Source: Ophiosphaerella korrae (lineage: Eukaryota > Ascomycota > Dothideomycetes > Pleosporales > Phaeosphaeriaceae). Taken from it: 64,000 bases of DNA. A program made the position numbers and the translations under genes. Positions 21,563 to 32,734 of this stretch are shown one piece after another (the stretch's first letter is position 1; each line of letters starts with the position of its first letter). The stretch lies in NCBI GenBank assembly GCA_028456385.1, contig JALNQF010000021.1:186001-250000 (forward strand), written 5' to 3'. The notes beneath the pieces were generated by a model. The model did not search any database. It was not told the origin of the DNA and saw nothing but the letters and a program-made list of their open reading frames with translations.

Positions 21563-21840
21563 CGTATCCTGTGTTGCTGAAGGTGTGGGGCGAGGACGAG
21601 CGGGTGTGGAGGGCCAAGGTGGAGCTTGCGAGGCTGTTGGGGGAGGCTTGGGGCGAGAAGGTGGATCGGCGGAATTGGGTGCTGCCTAGAGGGGAGGGGA
21701 CGGGTGGGGGGGACTGGGTGAGGGAGGGTCATCCTGGAGAGGGGGTGGGGAGGTTGGTGTTTAGGGAGTTGATGGTGGACGAGACGGTTTTGGGTGGGGG
21801 GAGGGGTGTGAAGGAGAACGGGGATGGGGGCGAGGAGTGA
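20737..21840 (+). CDS. Hypothetical protein with Zn2Cys6-like motif and poly-Thr tract
   Basis: A single frame of 367 residues from ATG at 20737. Residues about 190-220 carry six cysteines in an order that resembles a Zn2Cys6 cluster (CLQC, then CSRTLPTCTRC, then CL), but the basic residues usual between the second and third cysteines are missing (TLSSLP instead), so DNA binding is doubtful. A CAA/ACA microsatellite codes for a long poly-Thr stretch (residues about 243-276). The C-terminal part is Gly/Arg/Glu-rich. The N-terminal 130 residues are polar and probably disordered. The gene may be a degenerate transcription factor or a fast-evolving orphan. Codon use is extreme in the last third (GC- and G-rich on the coding strand). 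Confidence 0.5.
21466..21563 (+). repeat. CAA/ACA trinucleotide microsatellite inside a gene
   Basis: An almost pure array, first of CAACAG/ACAGCA, then of ACA units, nearly 100 bp long. It is read as Thr (with some Ala) in the gene frame. All three forward frames stay open through it (Thr, Asn, Gln) and so do the reverse frames (Cys, Leu, Val), so it creates spurious overlapping frames. Confidence 0.95.
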
Positions 21841-22268
21841 GAGTGTGGAAATCTTATCTGGATTTAGGGCGTATGGTTGGATTTGGGTGGGCGCTTGAGG
21901 TTGGCGGACTGATGGACGGCCATCGCGTTTGGGTATCTAGTTGCGTTGCTACGCGTTCTTGCATGCTTAGTCGGTGTGTGCGAGACGTATATGATATAGG
22001 GGAACATTTTACATTACGAAAGCTAGCACCATGCGTGCTATCCTCAGAAAGCACGGCTTGCTTAACCTCTTTGTCAGTGGACTTTTATTGTACAATAACG
22101 AGGATTATGCTCCCATGTAGGGTGGTTAGTTTAACAGTAGTCAGATGTAATAAGAAAAGCGTATCGGCTCTCACCGATCCCAAAACTAACTCAGTGTGCA
22201 TATGCCATGAGCCTCCCTCTAGTGATGTTTCTCACCATACCCTCACATCTTGGCCAACTTCTTTTCGT
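21841..22268. other. Spacer between convergent genes
   Basis: The plus-strand poly-Thr gene and the minus-strand SDR gene converge here. I see no further gene. Confidence 0.4.
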
Positions 22269-23462
22269 TCAATCATTCTCCTGTCCTTCGTCTAGCTCCT
22301 CCTCTTTTTCCAATGCCCTCCCTGCCTCATCTTCCGGAGTGATACTGGCAGGGAATGACAAATGTTTCCAGTCTTCGATCTAGGGAATAATGAGTTATCA
22401 TTCGACTGCAAATTGATTGGAATTCTGCTACACTTACCTCCTCTGTAATACTCTTCATTCGATCACGGATACTCTCAACCGCATAGCTTCCCAGAATTAA
22501 CCTCAATGGGGGGTAGCTGCAATGGGCTAGTTGCCACACCAGTTCCGCACTTTTCACCGCGCTGACTGGTTGCCTGTCGTTGAGCCACTGTATCATTCTT
22601 CTTGAATGCTGCGCAGGGCTTGTCAAGCTAGAGTATGGCTCGCTTGGATTTGGTTTGACGAAGAAGTGTCCATATCGACGGGGCTTTGGAGGGCCTGTAC
22701 TAGAACTTCCAGTGTAGCTTGAGGGTATGATATTGTCGTCGGGCTCGTCTAGTCTCACATGGCCTGGCTCGACCAGGGTAGCTTTGATGTTGAAGATGTC
22801 AATCTCGTAAAGCATAGACTCAATCAGACCTTCAACAGCATATTTGGTTGCACAGTAGGGGCCTAGTCCTGGCACGCCGAGTGCGCCAGCTGTGGACGAG
22901 AAGATGAGATAGCGACCGTTGCCTCGCTCGCGAAAGTAGGGAAGCGAGGTCTGTATGATGTGCAGGGTGCCGAGGTAGTTTGTGGAGAATTGGTTGCGTA
23001 GATCGTAGTCGTCCTGGTCCTCGCAGGCAGCGATGACTCCATAGCCAGTGCTGTTTGCGATGACATCGACTCTTCCCCAGTGCTCGACGCTCTTCTTCAC
23101 CACGTTTTCCACCGTTTCTCGCACGCGGACGTCGCATAGCAGGCCGATGCAGTTCCTATCATGCCACTGCTCCATCTGTTCTGACGTGTTTTCCTGGGTC
23201 CAGCCGACAGCGGTGCATTGGTCGCCATGGGCCAGGATTGCTCGCACAAGGGATCTTCCCATGTGGCCCGTGGCGCCAAAAACCTAGGCATGCAATCAGC
23301 CATTGGGCGAATAGCACAGAATTGGCAATGGCATACAATCCATACTGATCGCTTAGTTGGGCTATTCTCTGACGGCGGCTCGCAGGTGGCCGGTAGTCGG
23401 AGGCCCGGATGGTGGGACGCAGCACGGGGCGAGAGGCTCTGGCTGGCCGTATCAAAGTCCAT
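22269..23462 (-). CDS. Short-chain dehydrogenase/reductase (classical SDR)
   Basis: NAD(P)-dependent oxidoreductase, substrate unknown. Three exons, 23462-23337, 23283-22438 and 22379-22269, give 360 residues. The first 53 bp intron restores KRSVWIVFGATGHMGRSL, which is the dinucleotide-binding region. The last intron (22380-22437, donor GTAAGT, acceptor CCCTAG) restores ITEEIEDWKHLSFPA, the usual end of this SDR subgroup. The catalytic Ser in FSSTAG and the YCATK (YxxxK) motif are present. Two motifs are unusual. The glycine-rich loop reads FGATGHMG rather than TGxxxGxG, and NNAG is replaced by NSTGYG. The 37 or so N-terminal residues ahead of the Rossmann fold are poorly conserved in type. 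The start codon at 23462 is the only ATG in frame with the first exon. Confidence 0.85.
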
Positions 23463-23631
23463 GGGGAAGAGAGAGGAGGTGGAGGGCGCAATGTCAGACC
23501 ATCTGGAGCTATACAAGCTGCACGGCGTGGTGGGCGGCGGGCAGGCTCTGGGAGCTCAGCCAGCCAATCGGAGGTAGACAATTGTGCGGCAGTTTAAGTG
23601 CCGTGGACGGTAGCAGGTCATGGCTGGACGG

Positions 23632-23913
23632 CTAGGGCAAAACAAACCTCCTCTCGTCAAGCAGGAAGCGCAAGCCGTCGAGCAGCAGCTGGCTGGGGAA
23701 GGCCTGCTGGCGATTCATGAAGTTGCTGACGAGGATGAAGAAGACAATGAAGATGTCGAGGTGGAGCGGCGAGGTGAGGAAGAAGTGGTAGGCCAGGAAC
23801 AGGAAGGCCTGGGTGCGGTATCGGCTCTTGATGGAGCGGATGACGCGGGCTGCCTTGACTGCCCTGGCCGTGTCCGGCATCTGTCTGAATCTGACGGCAG
23901 TGAGGGCAGCCAT
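23632..23913 (-). CDS. Small hypothetical membrane protein, 93 residues
   Basis: A short frame from ATG at 23913 begins MAALTAVRFRQMPDTARAV. A basic segment follows (VIRSIKSRYRTQ), then two hydrophobic stretches (AFLFLAYHFFL and LHLDIFIVFFILVSNF) that look like membrane helices or a hairpin, and finally a tail FLLDERRFVLP. The residue pattern is clearly protein-like, while the overlapping frames in this interval are low-complexity Pro/His. I do not recognise the family. It lies head to head with MMM1 (about 250 bp). A further 3' exon is possible because a GTTTGT donor-like site lies near the stop. Location in an organelle membrane is a guess. Confidence 0.5.
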   Translation of the reverse strand: MAALTAVRFRQMPDTARAVKAARVIRSIKSRYRTQAFLFLAYHFFLTSPLHLDIFIVFFILVSNFMNRQQAFPSQLLLDGLRFLLDERRFVLP

Positions 23914-24164
23914 GGGGATGGGGGAGTGGGTGCAGCGATGCTGGATGTGTTTGGCATTGGGGCATCGGAGTGTCCTGGGCCTTATCGATAACACGGCCCT
24001 GGCCCAACACCACCAAGCACTTCGACACCGCACCGCATTTGACTCGACGCGCTTGACACGCTTGGATTGCTTGGATTGCTTCGGTTGCTTTCATTGAACC
24101 AGGTCACAACACACAGCACACTCTCCGCCATGATTAGCCAATAACACGTGCGCCTTCCTCCACC
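23914..24164. promoter_or_regulatory. Short divergent promoter of the small membrane protein gene and MMM1
   Basis: Only 251 bp lie between the two start codons. It includes a tandem TTGGATTGC motif (near 24062-24080) and a GCCAAT-like CCAAT box in reverse orientation near 24135 (TTAGCCAATAAC). Confidence 0.4.
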
Positions 24165-25670
24165 ATGGCCAAACAGCCCACATCACCCCAGAGCCCCTCA
24201 CCTTACACCCACAGCCTCTCCTTCACCCAGGGCTTCCTGCTCGGCCAGCTCTCCATTGCCCTCCTCATCTTCTTCTTCATCAAGTTCTTCATATTCGGCG
24301 AACCCCCGTCTGCCGATGATCGCTCACTGCACCTCAATTCGCTGCGGCGCGCCCGCACGCTCGCCCACCAGCAGTCCATCAAGCAGCTGCGCACACGCTC
24401 AAACTCCATCTCGCTTTCACTTCGCCACAAAGACTCGGGGAGCATAATACGAAAGAGCGAGGAGAGCAGAGGTGGGCCCAGCATAGCCACCATACTTGCC
24501 AAAACCTACTACAACGTCAACGGCCACCAGCCGGAGAGCCTGGACTGGTTCAATGTGCTCATTGCCCAGACCATTGCACAGCTGCGCGCTGATGCACGAC
24601 AAGACGACGCCATCCTGTCCTCGCTGACCGAAGTCCTCAACTCGGGCAGCATGCCTGACTGGATTGGCGAGATCAAAGTAACCGAGATAGCGCTTGGCGA
24701 CGAGTTCCCCATCTTCAGCAATTGCCGTGTGATGCCCGCCGAAGACGGCTTCTGGTATGGTCCAGGCACGACCGGCACCGAAGAAGGTAGACTGCAAGCC
24801 CGCATGGACGTCGACCTCGGCGATGTCATCACCATTGGCATCGAAACAACGCTGAACCTCAACTGGCCCACGCCCCGCACCGCCATCCTCCCCGTCGCCC
24901 TTGCAGTCACCATCGTCCGCTTCTCAGGCACTCTCGCCCTATCCTTCATCCCCTCGTCCTCCCCGCCCTCCACCTCTGCCCCCAGTCCCAATCCCACAGA
25001 CTCGCCCGACCGCCCATCTACCTCCTCTGGCCTACCCCCCCACAGACCCACTACCCTCGCCTTCACCTTCCTCGACGACTATCGTCTCGACCTCTCCGTC
25101 CGCTCGCTCGTCGGCTCGCGCTCGCGCCTCCAAGACGTGCCCAAGATCGCCCAACTCATCGAATCTCGCGTCCACGCCTGGTTCGATGATCGAGCCGTCG
25201 AGCCGCGCTTTCAGCAAATCGTGCTCCCCTCCCTCTGGCCCCGCAAACACAACACCAGAGGCGGTGCAACAGGCAGCGTCCCCGTCGGCGACGAGGACGA
25301 CATCGAGCCGCTTAGTCTCGCTCAGTTGGACGAAGACGTCATCCTGCCTGACACTACCCCGCCGTCCCAGTACAGACTTTCTGTGCCGCCACTCGCACCG
25401 CCTGCGACTGCACTGGAAGCTGAGGGCGCCAAGCTACGCGAGGCAGAGATCAGGGTAGGGGAGCGCACCCGGCCGCTTCCTGCGAGGGCGCAGAGCCGCG
25501 ATGCGAGGGCGCAGAGTCTCGATGAGAGAGCACAGAGAGAAGAGGGTATGCGGTGGCGCGGAGACCAAGCAGGGAAATCGGGTCGGCCGCGCCCGACGAG
25601 TAGGGTCAGTGGGGAAGGGTGGAGCGGGCAGAAAGGCATGCCAGGCGCATTAGCGCCGGGGTTTCAATAG
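24165..25670 (+). CDS. MMM1: Maintenance of mitochondrial morphology protein 1 (ERMES subunit)
   Basis: A single-exon gene of 501 residues. MMM1 is the ER-membrane subunit of the ER-mitochondria encounter structure and works with MDM10, MDM12 and MDM34 in lipid transfer and mitochondrial shape. Evidence: the N-terminal FTQGFLLGQLSIALLIFFFIKFFIFG contains the ER transmembrane helix (about residues 24-46). The SMP lipid-binding domain (about residues 125-365) follows, with ESLDWFNVLIAQTIAQLR, MPDWIGEIKVTEIALGDEFP, ARMDVDLGDVITIGIET and LQDVPKIAQLIESRVHAWF. A Pro/Ser-rich insert of about 40 residues interrupts the SMP domain near residue 265. The C-terminal 130 residues are disordered and contain a repeated (R/D)AQS motif with Arg. 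Codon use is strongly C-ending, unlike its immediate neighbours. No intron is evident. Confidence 0.95.
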   Translation: MAKQPTSPQSPSPYTHSLSFTQGFLLGQLSIALLIFFFIKFFIFGEPPSADDRSLHLNSLRRARTLAHQQSIKQLRTRSNSISLSLRHKDSGSIIRKSEESRGGPSIATILAKTYYNVNGHQPESLDWFNVLIAQTIAQLRADARQDDAILSSLTEVLNSGSMPDWIGEIKVTEIALGDEFPIFSNCRVMPAEDGFWYGPGTTGTEEGRLQARMDVDLGDVITIGIETTLNLNWPTPRTAILPVALAVTIVRFSGTLALSFIPSSSPPSTSAPSPNPTDSPDRPSTSSGLPPHRPTTLAFTFLDDYRLDLSVRSLVGSRSRLQDVPKIAQLIESRVHAWFDDRAVEPRFQQIVLPSLWPRKHNTRGGATGSVPVGDEDDIEPLSLAQLDEDVILPDTTPPSQYRLSVPPLAPPATALEAEGAKLREAEIRVGERTRPLPARAQSRDARAQSLDERAQREEGMRWRGDQAGKSGRPRPTSRVSGEGWSGQKGMPGALAPGFQ

Positions 25671-26116
25671 GTCTGGGGGCTTGACACGATAGAAGAGTAT
25701 GATGAATATGACCATGGGCATGGGGCGGCGTCTGGCATGACTATCATGTGATATGTATAACAACCAAAGTCATTTGAATTGGACTATGTAATATCTCGTC
25801 TCTGAATGACGGTGTATTATCAAGAGCGCAAGCGCTCTCATCCGAGTTATATTTCTTCTTGATTAATCAACGTGATCATGCAATGTCTCCAGCCCAGCAT
25901 TCAAACCTCCGTCGTAATGTCTATAAACGCTTACCTAGGAATATGCTGCGTCGAGCATGCAATGCTACCGTATCCTATCTTAATCCAGAACGCCTCATAG
26001 ATATCTACCTTGTCTCCAAGTGTGACAATGACAAAAGGAGGTCAAACAGCGCAAACAGGTTAATAATAAAGACACAGTTAAATAGTGGGACAAATACTAG
26101 CCACCATGAGGTAGTT
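25671..26116. other. Spacer between convergent MMM1 and the WHIM gene
   Basis: The 3' untranslated regions of two convergent genes. I see no further gene. Confidence 0.4.
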
Positions 26117-28424
26117 CTACTGCCAGCTTGACGCGGGCGTTGGTGGAGGTAGTGTCGACACCAAGGGTAGTTGTGGTTGTTGGGTAGGGAATGAGGCTTC
26201 CTGTTCTGCCTGCAGAGACTGCCCATTAGGATACTGAGCCGACTGCTGTTGTACAGGTTGATGACCGGAGATGTTGTACGGTGGAGTGGGCATAGTAGCC
26301 ACGCCATCTGCTTTGGAGGCTGCGGGTGTACCGGCTGCAGGCACGGTGGCTTGGAGCACAATATTCGTGATACCATTAGTGGCGCAAGATACGGGCGATG
26401 TGTGCTCCGAGGTAATAGCCGCAACAGGTTCGGGTAGTGGTGCTGTGTGTACGGGCGGTTCGACTGAAGCCGGTATCTGCTGCTCTGGCTGCCGAGTTGT
26501 GCCAGGGCCTGCAAGGACTACGTCCCTTGCACGTGTGTCTTGAGAAGCAACACCATTCGTCGGAACAGTATCTTGTGTACGGCTATGGCTTCTTCCGGAA
26601 CCGTTTGCAGGGTTGAGAGAGCTTTTGTTGTAACGCAACGTGACCATTAACGACTGAGGTTCTTGATCCTCTGTTGAGGATGCCTCGCCCTGCTCATCAT
26701 CTTCATCCAAGTCCATCTGATCGGGTTCGTCTTCATCTTCATCTCCACCGTCCCATGATGTGGCATCCTCTTCGTCATCCGAGACAATAGTGCGGTTGGA
26801 GGACCGTCCGTTGGCGGCACCCCGGTTGGCGGCACGTGTGGATCGACCATGTGCATGAGGCTGCTGTGGTTCTTCAGAAATATCAGATCGCACGTAGTCT
26901 CCAGTGGCTGGCGAGGTATGGTCCGATACCTGGCCGCTATGTAATGTCTCGCCGTAGAGACCAGTGGCACGGGATCTCACATGTCGACCACTAGCGGTGA
27001 CGGTGGGCCCGGAGGGCACTGCAGGTATGTCTCTGCCTGAGGTACGGGTGGATCGACGAGTACCAAGGTTATCCGAATCAAAATCTTCCTCGTCGGAGAA
27101 TGTGTACCGAAGACGCTTGCCGCGAGTGCGACCTTCGTAGAGAGAAAAGCCTGGTTCGGGGCGAGTGAAGGCCGTGTTGCGGCTAAGGCGATATTCGCGG
27201 CGTTTGCGCTTCTACGAAAGCGTCAGTAGGCCACTCAGTTTCGCAATATGGGGACACTTACCACTTCTGACGCTTCGAAGCGTGGGATGGCGTTGAGCAT
27301 TCGCTCGCCGAGTGCCTTTGCATCTTTGCGCCCATCCTCCTCGTCGAGTTTGGTTGCTACTCCTCGCAGCTGATCAATATCACCAGCAACACTGAACCAC
27401 TTGACCTTTTTTGTCTTGTGTGGGTCTGTCTCGCGGTAGACTCGGAAGTGGGTGTCGTTTTGGCCCTCGATCAGCCAGTAACGCCTTTTATCGCCATCAA
27501 CACCCCACGGCTGCACCGAGAGCGGAATATTGGTGTCTAGTTTGTCCTTGGTTGTGCGCGATTTGTAGGCATTGGCGATCATCAACTTGACTTGCTCGTT
27601 TTGGTTGAGACTCCACATAGAGAGGGTGTGGAGGAGCGTGATCTGGGACACAATTGATTAGGACTCATGCCAGCAGTAGCAGGCGATATCAACACTTACA
27701 CGCTCCAGTGCCGTCATGGTCATAAATCCACGGCCACCGCTGAGAGGATTGGTGGCGCCCCAAGCTCGTGGCCATTGTGACTTTTGTGTTTGGATGCTTT
27801 CTTCGAGAGCACGGCCGTAGTGACCCTTCCTACAAATCACAAGCAATGTCAGCGTTGCACTCGTAGGTTCTATGCACGAATGCGACTGCATTTCGAGAAT
27901 AGCTGGGGGGCGCTTGAGTAGCACTGACTCGACAGGTTTCTTGCGATTGAGGACGAGACCAAGCAGCGCACAAAGGAGGCCCTCGACATCTGCTGACGGC
28001 GTGCCCTCTGTAACACCCGACTCAATGTCCTGAGGGCCCACGTGCGGCGCACCACGGGGAAAGGCATCGTTAAATCGCGAGCGGAACATTACAATAAACT
28101 ATGGCAATAAAATGTTAGCAGAGCGCTGACGTTGTTGTCGACAACGGGAGGATAGTAATCACGTCACGACACGACGCGACTGACGCGTCCAATACGTACA
28201 GCAATGTCAGGATTGTCTTCTGGTGCATAGATATGCTCGGGAGAAGGCTCGCGCTTCTTGCGCACCGGCGATGGCGAGCGCTCTTTTTGTTTGAAGAAGG
28301 ACAATATCTTGCCCTGCTTCTTCTTTTGCAGTGTGGCCTTGGAGGCATTTTCGCGTGCAGTCTCAACAACCATTTCGTCGTCGGTCGAGGGCGCGGAGGA
28401 GAGAGACGAGTCCGAGTCGGCCAT
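26117..28424 (-). CDS. WHIM-domain chromatin protein
   Basis: Five exons, 28424-28200, 28098-27929, 27829-27700, 27642-27262 and 27211-26117 (2001 nt, 666 residues). All junctions restore frame and protein-like sequence (DIAFIVMFRSRF; VEKGHYGRALEE; ALERITLLHTLS; SEVKRKRREYRL). Residues about 145-330 match the WHIM region of ISWI-type chromatin remodelling partners, with LHTLSMWSLNQNEQVK, PLSVQPWGVDGDKRRYWLIEG and RVYRETD. The last motif cluster is the characteristic YW-containing part that contacts linker DNA in relatives. The N-terminus is Ser/Lys-rich with FFKQKERSPSP. The C-terminal 350 residues are disordered, acidic in the middle (DEDEDEPDQMDLDEDDE) and then Gln/Pro-rich. Nuclear location is expected. 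The exact orthologue in yeast is not clear to me. Confidence 0.75.
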
Positions 28425-30798
28425 GTTTGCGGTTGGCGTTGGTGATGGTCGTGGTTGAGGTCAAGGTTGCGGGACGAGGGAGCAACAACGAAGCACGGCT
28501 AGGCACGTATGAGGTAATCTCTCCTTCGCTAGCACAGCACCGAACGGCGATCGACTAAAGATTATCAGACCCTAGCTGCCTGGGAATGGATAAAGAGAAC
28601 GGTATTCACTGCTATTATGCTGATCAAGACGGTACTTGGTCAAAAGAGCATCTGTCAGGGGGCAGTGATGAGAACATAACGTTGAATCAATTCAACTGTG
28701 CTCTGAACCCTATGTATTGTTCACTTCTTCCACGCTTTTTATCCAATCCTTGGGTCTCCACACTACGAGCTACAGGAGCGGCGAGTATCCTACCAGCGTC
28801 TATTAATTTTTTATGAGCTGAACACGAATTGCCAAAATCTGCAGCAATCTCCGACTCTGCGCATTGCCACGGCTAGGTCTTCCAAAGGTCGTGATCAATT
28901 ATGTTTTGCCGGCTTCTGTCCTTCCGGTTCATCAGGCATAGCGCAACCTAACCACCGCCACTGACCAACATCAACCCCTCCGGTCTTAATTCCTTCTAGG
29001 CAAACAAAAGGCTGTGAATAATCCGTTCCCACCGGAATATACGCTCTACAGTTCAGGAAAAGTATCGTTGGGGTTGTCGAGAAATATTCCGGCTGAAGAT
29101 AGCACAATAAGTGCCCACCATGACTTTGAGACACCACCGCAACGTGGGGGATCTCTAAGGCCAACGCGCAGCAGTTACCGCAAACTCAGCGGAAGTGTCT
29201 ACATCCCTTTTGGTGTTGTCTTGGGTGCTATACGAATGGTATGCGGATAAACCCTTCTCTTGCAACACGAATGCACGAAGAACAGTGAAAGATTTGCATG
29301 ACAAGTGAAGGAGATGAGATGCAAAAAGTTTTTGAAGCCAGTAAGAGATATAGCAAGGAAGTTGAGTGGGACACGAGTACTAAAAAGTGGTTGGGTACCG
29401 ATCGACCTCGCAGATGCTCGTGAGGAGGATTTGAGGTACGTGGGGCTCTCAGGGCGCGCTCCACGCAGCTGCTACCGCAACCAGCCCAACATCTCCACCG
29501 GTAGCATGCGATGACGATGCAACCAAGGATGATGAGTGTGAAATGATGCGAAGGACTGTTAGGTAGAAAACGGGGTGAAATGGGCCCTACAGTTGAAACA
29601 GAGCGTATTTTAAAGGATCTAGAATCACGAAGGAGGCGGTGTCATATGTGTTGAAGTCTCAGCTGCTTTGGTGAGATTGGGGTGAGGTTATTGACTTGGA
29701 GTCTTACCATCGCGCGATCTTGGGGTTGACGTTCGCTCAGTCACGTGCTGGTCAGCAACGCCTGCCCAAACACCTGACCTCGCACAAAGTCAGCGTGTGC
29801 CTGGGAGGTGGTTATCGGCTCTTCGGTCCATGTTGTTGTGCAGCTGCGGATGCTTCAGTAACTACTGTATGTAAATGCTTTTCTAATTAGAGATGTTTGC
29901 GAGATGGCCCGTCAGGAGCACGCCTGGATTGGGTTCCCCAGGCTTGGAGCCTTTGGGAATGCAAGTCCCGACCAAGACGGTGCGGTGAATGGCACCGAAT
30001 CGAAGGTCTGGCCCACTCTAGAAGAGAGGGACATGCACCGTCGCGCGCTTGAGGTGCATCTTTTACCATGTACGTTCCACAAGTGCGGTTGGATCTGCAA
30101 GGCCGGAGGACTAGTGTCGATGGCGGCGAAGACGAAGCCAGAGAAAGACCCTGGAATCGGACAGGGAGTATATGCATGAAACATTACGAGCATGGTGGGG
30201 AGGGGTCAGGTACGCAGTATGACGCTGTATGAACTCGGACAAGGACGAGGGCGCTTGTGCTGGTGAAGACAGTCAACGGGGCAGAGCCAAAGAGGAAGCG
30301 CTGAGGCGGCAAAAGGATGGTAATTGTAGATAATTATGGTTGATGGCAGGGACAGACAGTTCATTGGCGGGAGTTGGGCCGCAGTGTCTGGAGCGTGAAC
30401 CGGCCGGCCCATGGCCCCGCCACGGTCGTGGTCGTGTGTCAAAGCTGGCGATCAACGGTTGCCAGTTGGGAGAGGGCGCGGCCAGCCGACCTGGAATTGG
30501 CTCAGGGTCGCGCCTACAGCCTCCATTTGATACGCGTCTTCCCAAGCTCGTTCTTTTTCTGCTGCAACGGTCCATAACTGCGAAACAGTGCTCAATTGCT
30601 CGAGTCCCCTTTTAACATCGCCACCGACATCAACATTGAGCATCCCCCATCGCCCTCGCACACGCTTGGTGTTCCTGGTGTTCTTGATCGTGCTGTCTGC
30701 CCCCCTGCATGAACTACACTATCGATAAATAAAACCACGTTATCACCACTGTCCAACTTCCCCACCTTCTCCCTCTCACGTCACCAACCACCACCGCC
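28425..30798. other. 2.4 kb spacer without a supportable gene
   Basis: Several frames of 60-100 codons exist on both strands, but none has recognisable motifs or joins to others by good splice sites. One 89-codon minus-strand frame (28895-29164) looks mildly protein-like but cannot be supported. The promoters of the WHIM gene and of the BAR gene lie at its two ends. Confidence 0.35.
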
Positions 30799-32300
30799 AT
30801 GAATATCAACAAGAAATTCGACCGGCTCAAGCAATGGACAAACGAGAAGATGGGCGCAGAGGCCCGCACCGGGCTCTCCGACGACTTCAAGGCCCTGGAG
30901 CTCGAGATGAACCTACGTCACGAAGGTATGCGCCGCTGCAAGACCAATGCATGTGGCTTTACCCATGCTAACCTCTTCGTAGGCATGGACAAAATGCAAA
31001 AGTCCATGACCTCATATGTAAAGTCGCTCTCGAAGCGTGCAGAGGGCGACGACCGTGAGAAGCAGCTTCCTGGCGGTCACCTCGGCTCCTCCATGGTAAC
31101 CCATGGCGAGGACTTTGAGCCAGACTCGGAATTTGGCAATTGCCTCTCTTGTGCGTATCCGTTACCTGAGCCACGCCTCGGCCCATATACTGACAGACAC
31201 CAGCCCTTGGTCGTGCCAACGAACGCCTGGCACGAGTGCAGGAGACGTACGTTGCAAGTGCCACTACGTCATGGCTCGAGGGCCTTGAGCGTTCGCTCGT
31301 TCAAATGAAAGAGTACCAAGTATGTCTCCATAGGATTACTTGACATAATTGGCCTTCAACTGCTAATTGCTCCTCCCAGGCTGCCCGCAAGAAGCTCGAA
31401 ACTCGCCGTCTAGCCTACGACACCTCCCTCGCCAAGATGCAGAAGACGAAGAAGGAAGACTTCCGTATGGAGGAAGAATTGCGTGCACAAAAGGCCAAGT
31501 ACGAAGAAACGAGCGAAGACGTCTATAGACGCATGCAGGACATCAAGGAGGCCGAGGTCGAGCTTGTGCAAGATCTGACTTCCTTCCTTGAAGCCGAGCT
31601 CAGTTACTATGACCGTTGCCGCGAGGTTCTAATCAATGTCAAACGCGAATGGCCGGCCAAGTGAGAGACATGCATCTATCAACGCCGGCAAAAGTTCCTA
31701 ACGCATGACAGAACAACCACCAGCGCCCCGCGCCTTGCCCGATCACGCTCCAACACCGCCCACGGATACGCTGATCGCTTCAACGCCGTCGAAGAAGAAC
31801 CCGAACCCGAACGGCCGCGCATCACAATCCCAAAGCTTGCTTCCCGTAGCCGCTCCCCTGCCGTAGAGGCCTCGTCGCCGGGAGGCTCAACCCTTCGCCC
31901 TTCACTAAGCCGCACCTCTACATACGAGAGCACTTCCAATGGACATCGCGACGAATCCCCTGCTCGACGAATAACGCGTGTACCTACCGATTCGTCAGCC
32001 ATATCTGCAGGCCGAGGCAGTCTCCGCCCTGTCCGTCAGGCGAATACCTTTGCCGACGAATACGAAGACGACTACACGAACTCATATGGCAACAGACGCG
32101 ACCGATCGCCTCCCAGCCCAGATAGATCCTCACAGAGCAGTGCCATGTCACGAGCCGCAAGCTGGAGCGTAGCGGAGCCCGGATCGACCGGGAAGAAAGC
32201 ACCTCCACCACCTCCACCATCTCGGGCCAAGAAGCCCCCACCACCTCCCCCGCCAATGAAGAGAAGTGCGTTGAGTGCATCCGAAGTAGCACGATACTGA
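30799..32300 (+). CDS. Endophilin-type BAR domain protein with proline-rich tail
   Basis: A membrane-curvature protein of 426 residues. Five exons: 30799-30925, 30983-31150, 31204-31319, 31380-31660 and 31712-32300; all four introns are 51-60 bp with good signals. The N-terminus begins with an amphipathic region (MNINKKFDRLKQWTNEKMG). Long helices follow that match the BAR fold (about residues 15-245): MDKMQKSMTSYVKSLSKR, ANERLARVQETYVASAT, LVQMKEYQAARKKLETRRL and EAELSYYDRCREVLINV. The tail is Ser/Arg/Pro-rich and contains two poly-proline blocks (KKAPPPPPPSRAKKPPPPPPP) that could bind SH3 or profilin-like partners. No SH3 domain of its own is visible. A role in endocytosis or vesicle traffic is inferred from the family. 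No other start in frame is plausible. Confidence 0.88.
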
Positions 32301-32734
32301 TAAAATTTACGTAATTGTTTCCTCTTCGTTGGCTAACTCGCTGTGCGAATTAGGAAACATGTCCGTATCGAGCAGAATCGTAACTTGGTAGAGGTGAAGT
32401 GAAAATCATTTGGGTACGACTGCAGCGCAGCCCCTCCACAGTCGGCGTTTTAGGTCTGTACAAGTTATGCATGTTGGCTATTGTAATATGCGGGCGGCGT
32501 TCAGGAAGATCTTTCATATGGATTCAGGCTTGCATTTTCTTGCCTGAACTTTCTGCAAGCACATTTGTAGCAAGAGAAACTAGTTTTGTAATGAATTTAT
32601 AAAAACACTTCTTAACTATCATAAAACCACCGCCATCATGTGCACCTTTGTACATGTACATAACAATAAAACCTCCCCCTGACAACTCTAAGTAATGTAT
32701 CCAAGCCACCCGTCTCGTACAGCGCCCATCAGAC

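Noticed and set aside
21280..21732. Minus-strand frame coding a poly-Cys stretch, and parallel poly-Leu and poly-Val frames
   Set aside because: They are other readings of the CAA/ACA microsatellite. Only the plus-strand Thr frame continues into plausible protein on both sides.
23218..23635. Plus-strand Gly/Arg/Trp-rich frames opposite the SDR first exon
   Set aside because: They are the antisense of the SDR exon and promoter with no recognisable features; the SDR exon junction is well supported.
28895..29164. An 89-codon minus-strand frame that looks mildly protein-like
   Set aside because: Isolated, no recognisable family, no supporting splice sites or conserved neighbours.
29904..30179. 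Overlapping frames on both strands upstream of the BAR gene
   Set aside because: Both strands are open by chance in a GC-rich stretch; none has motif support.
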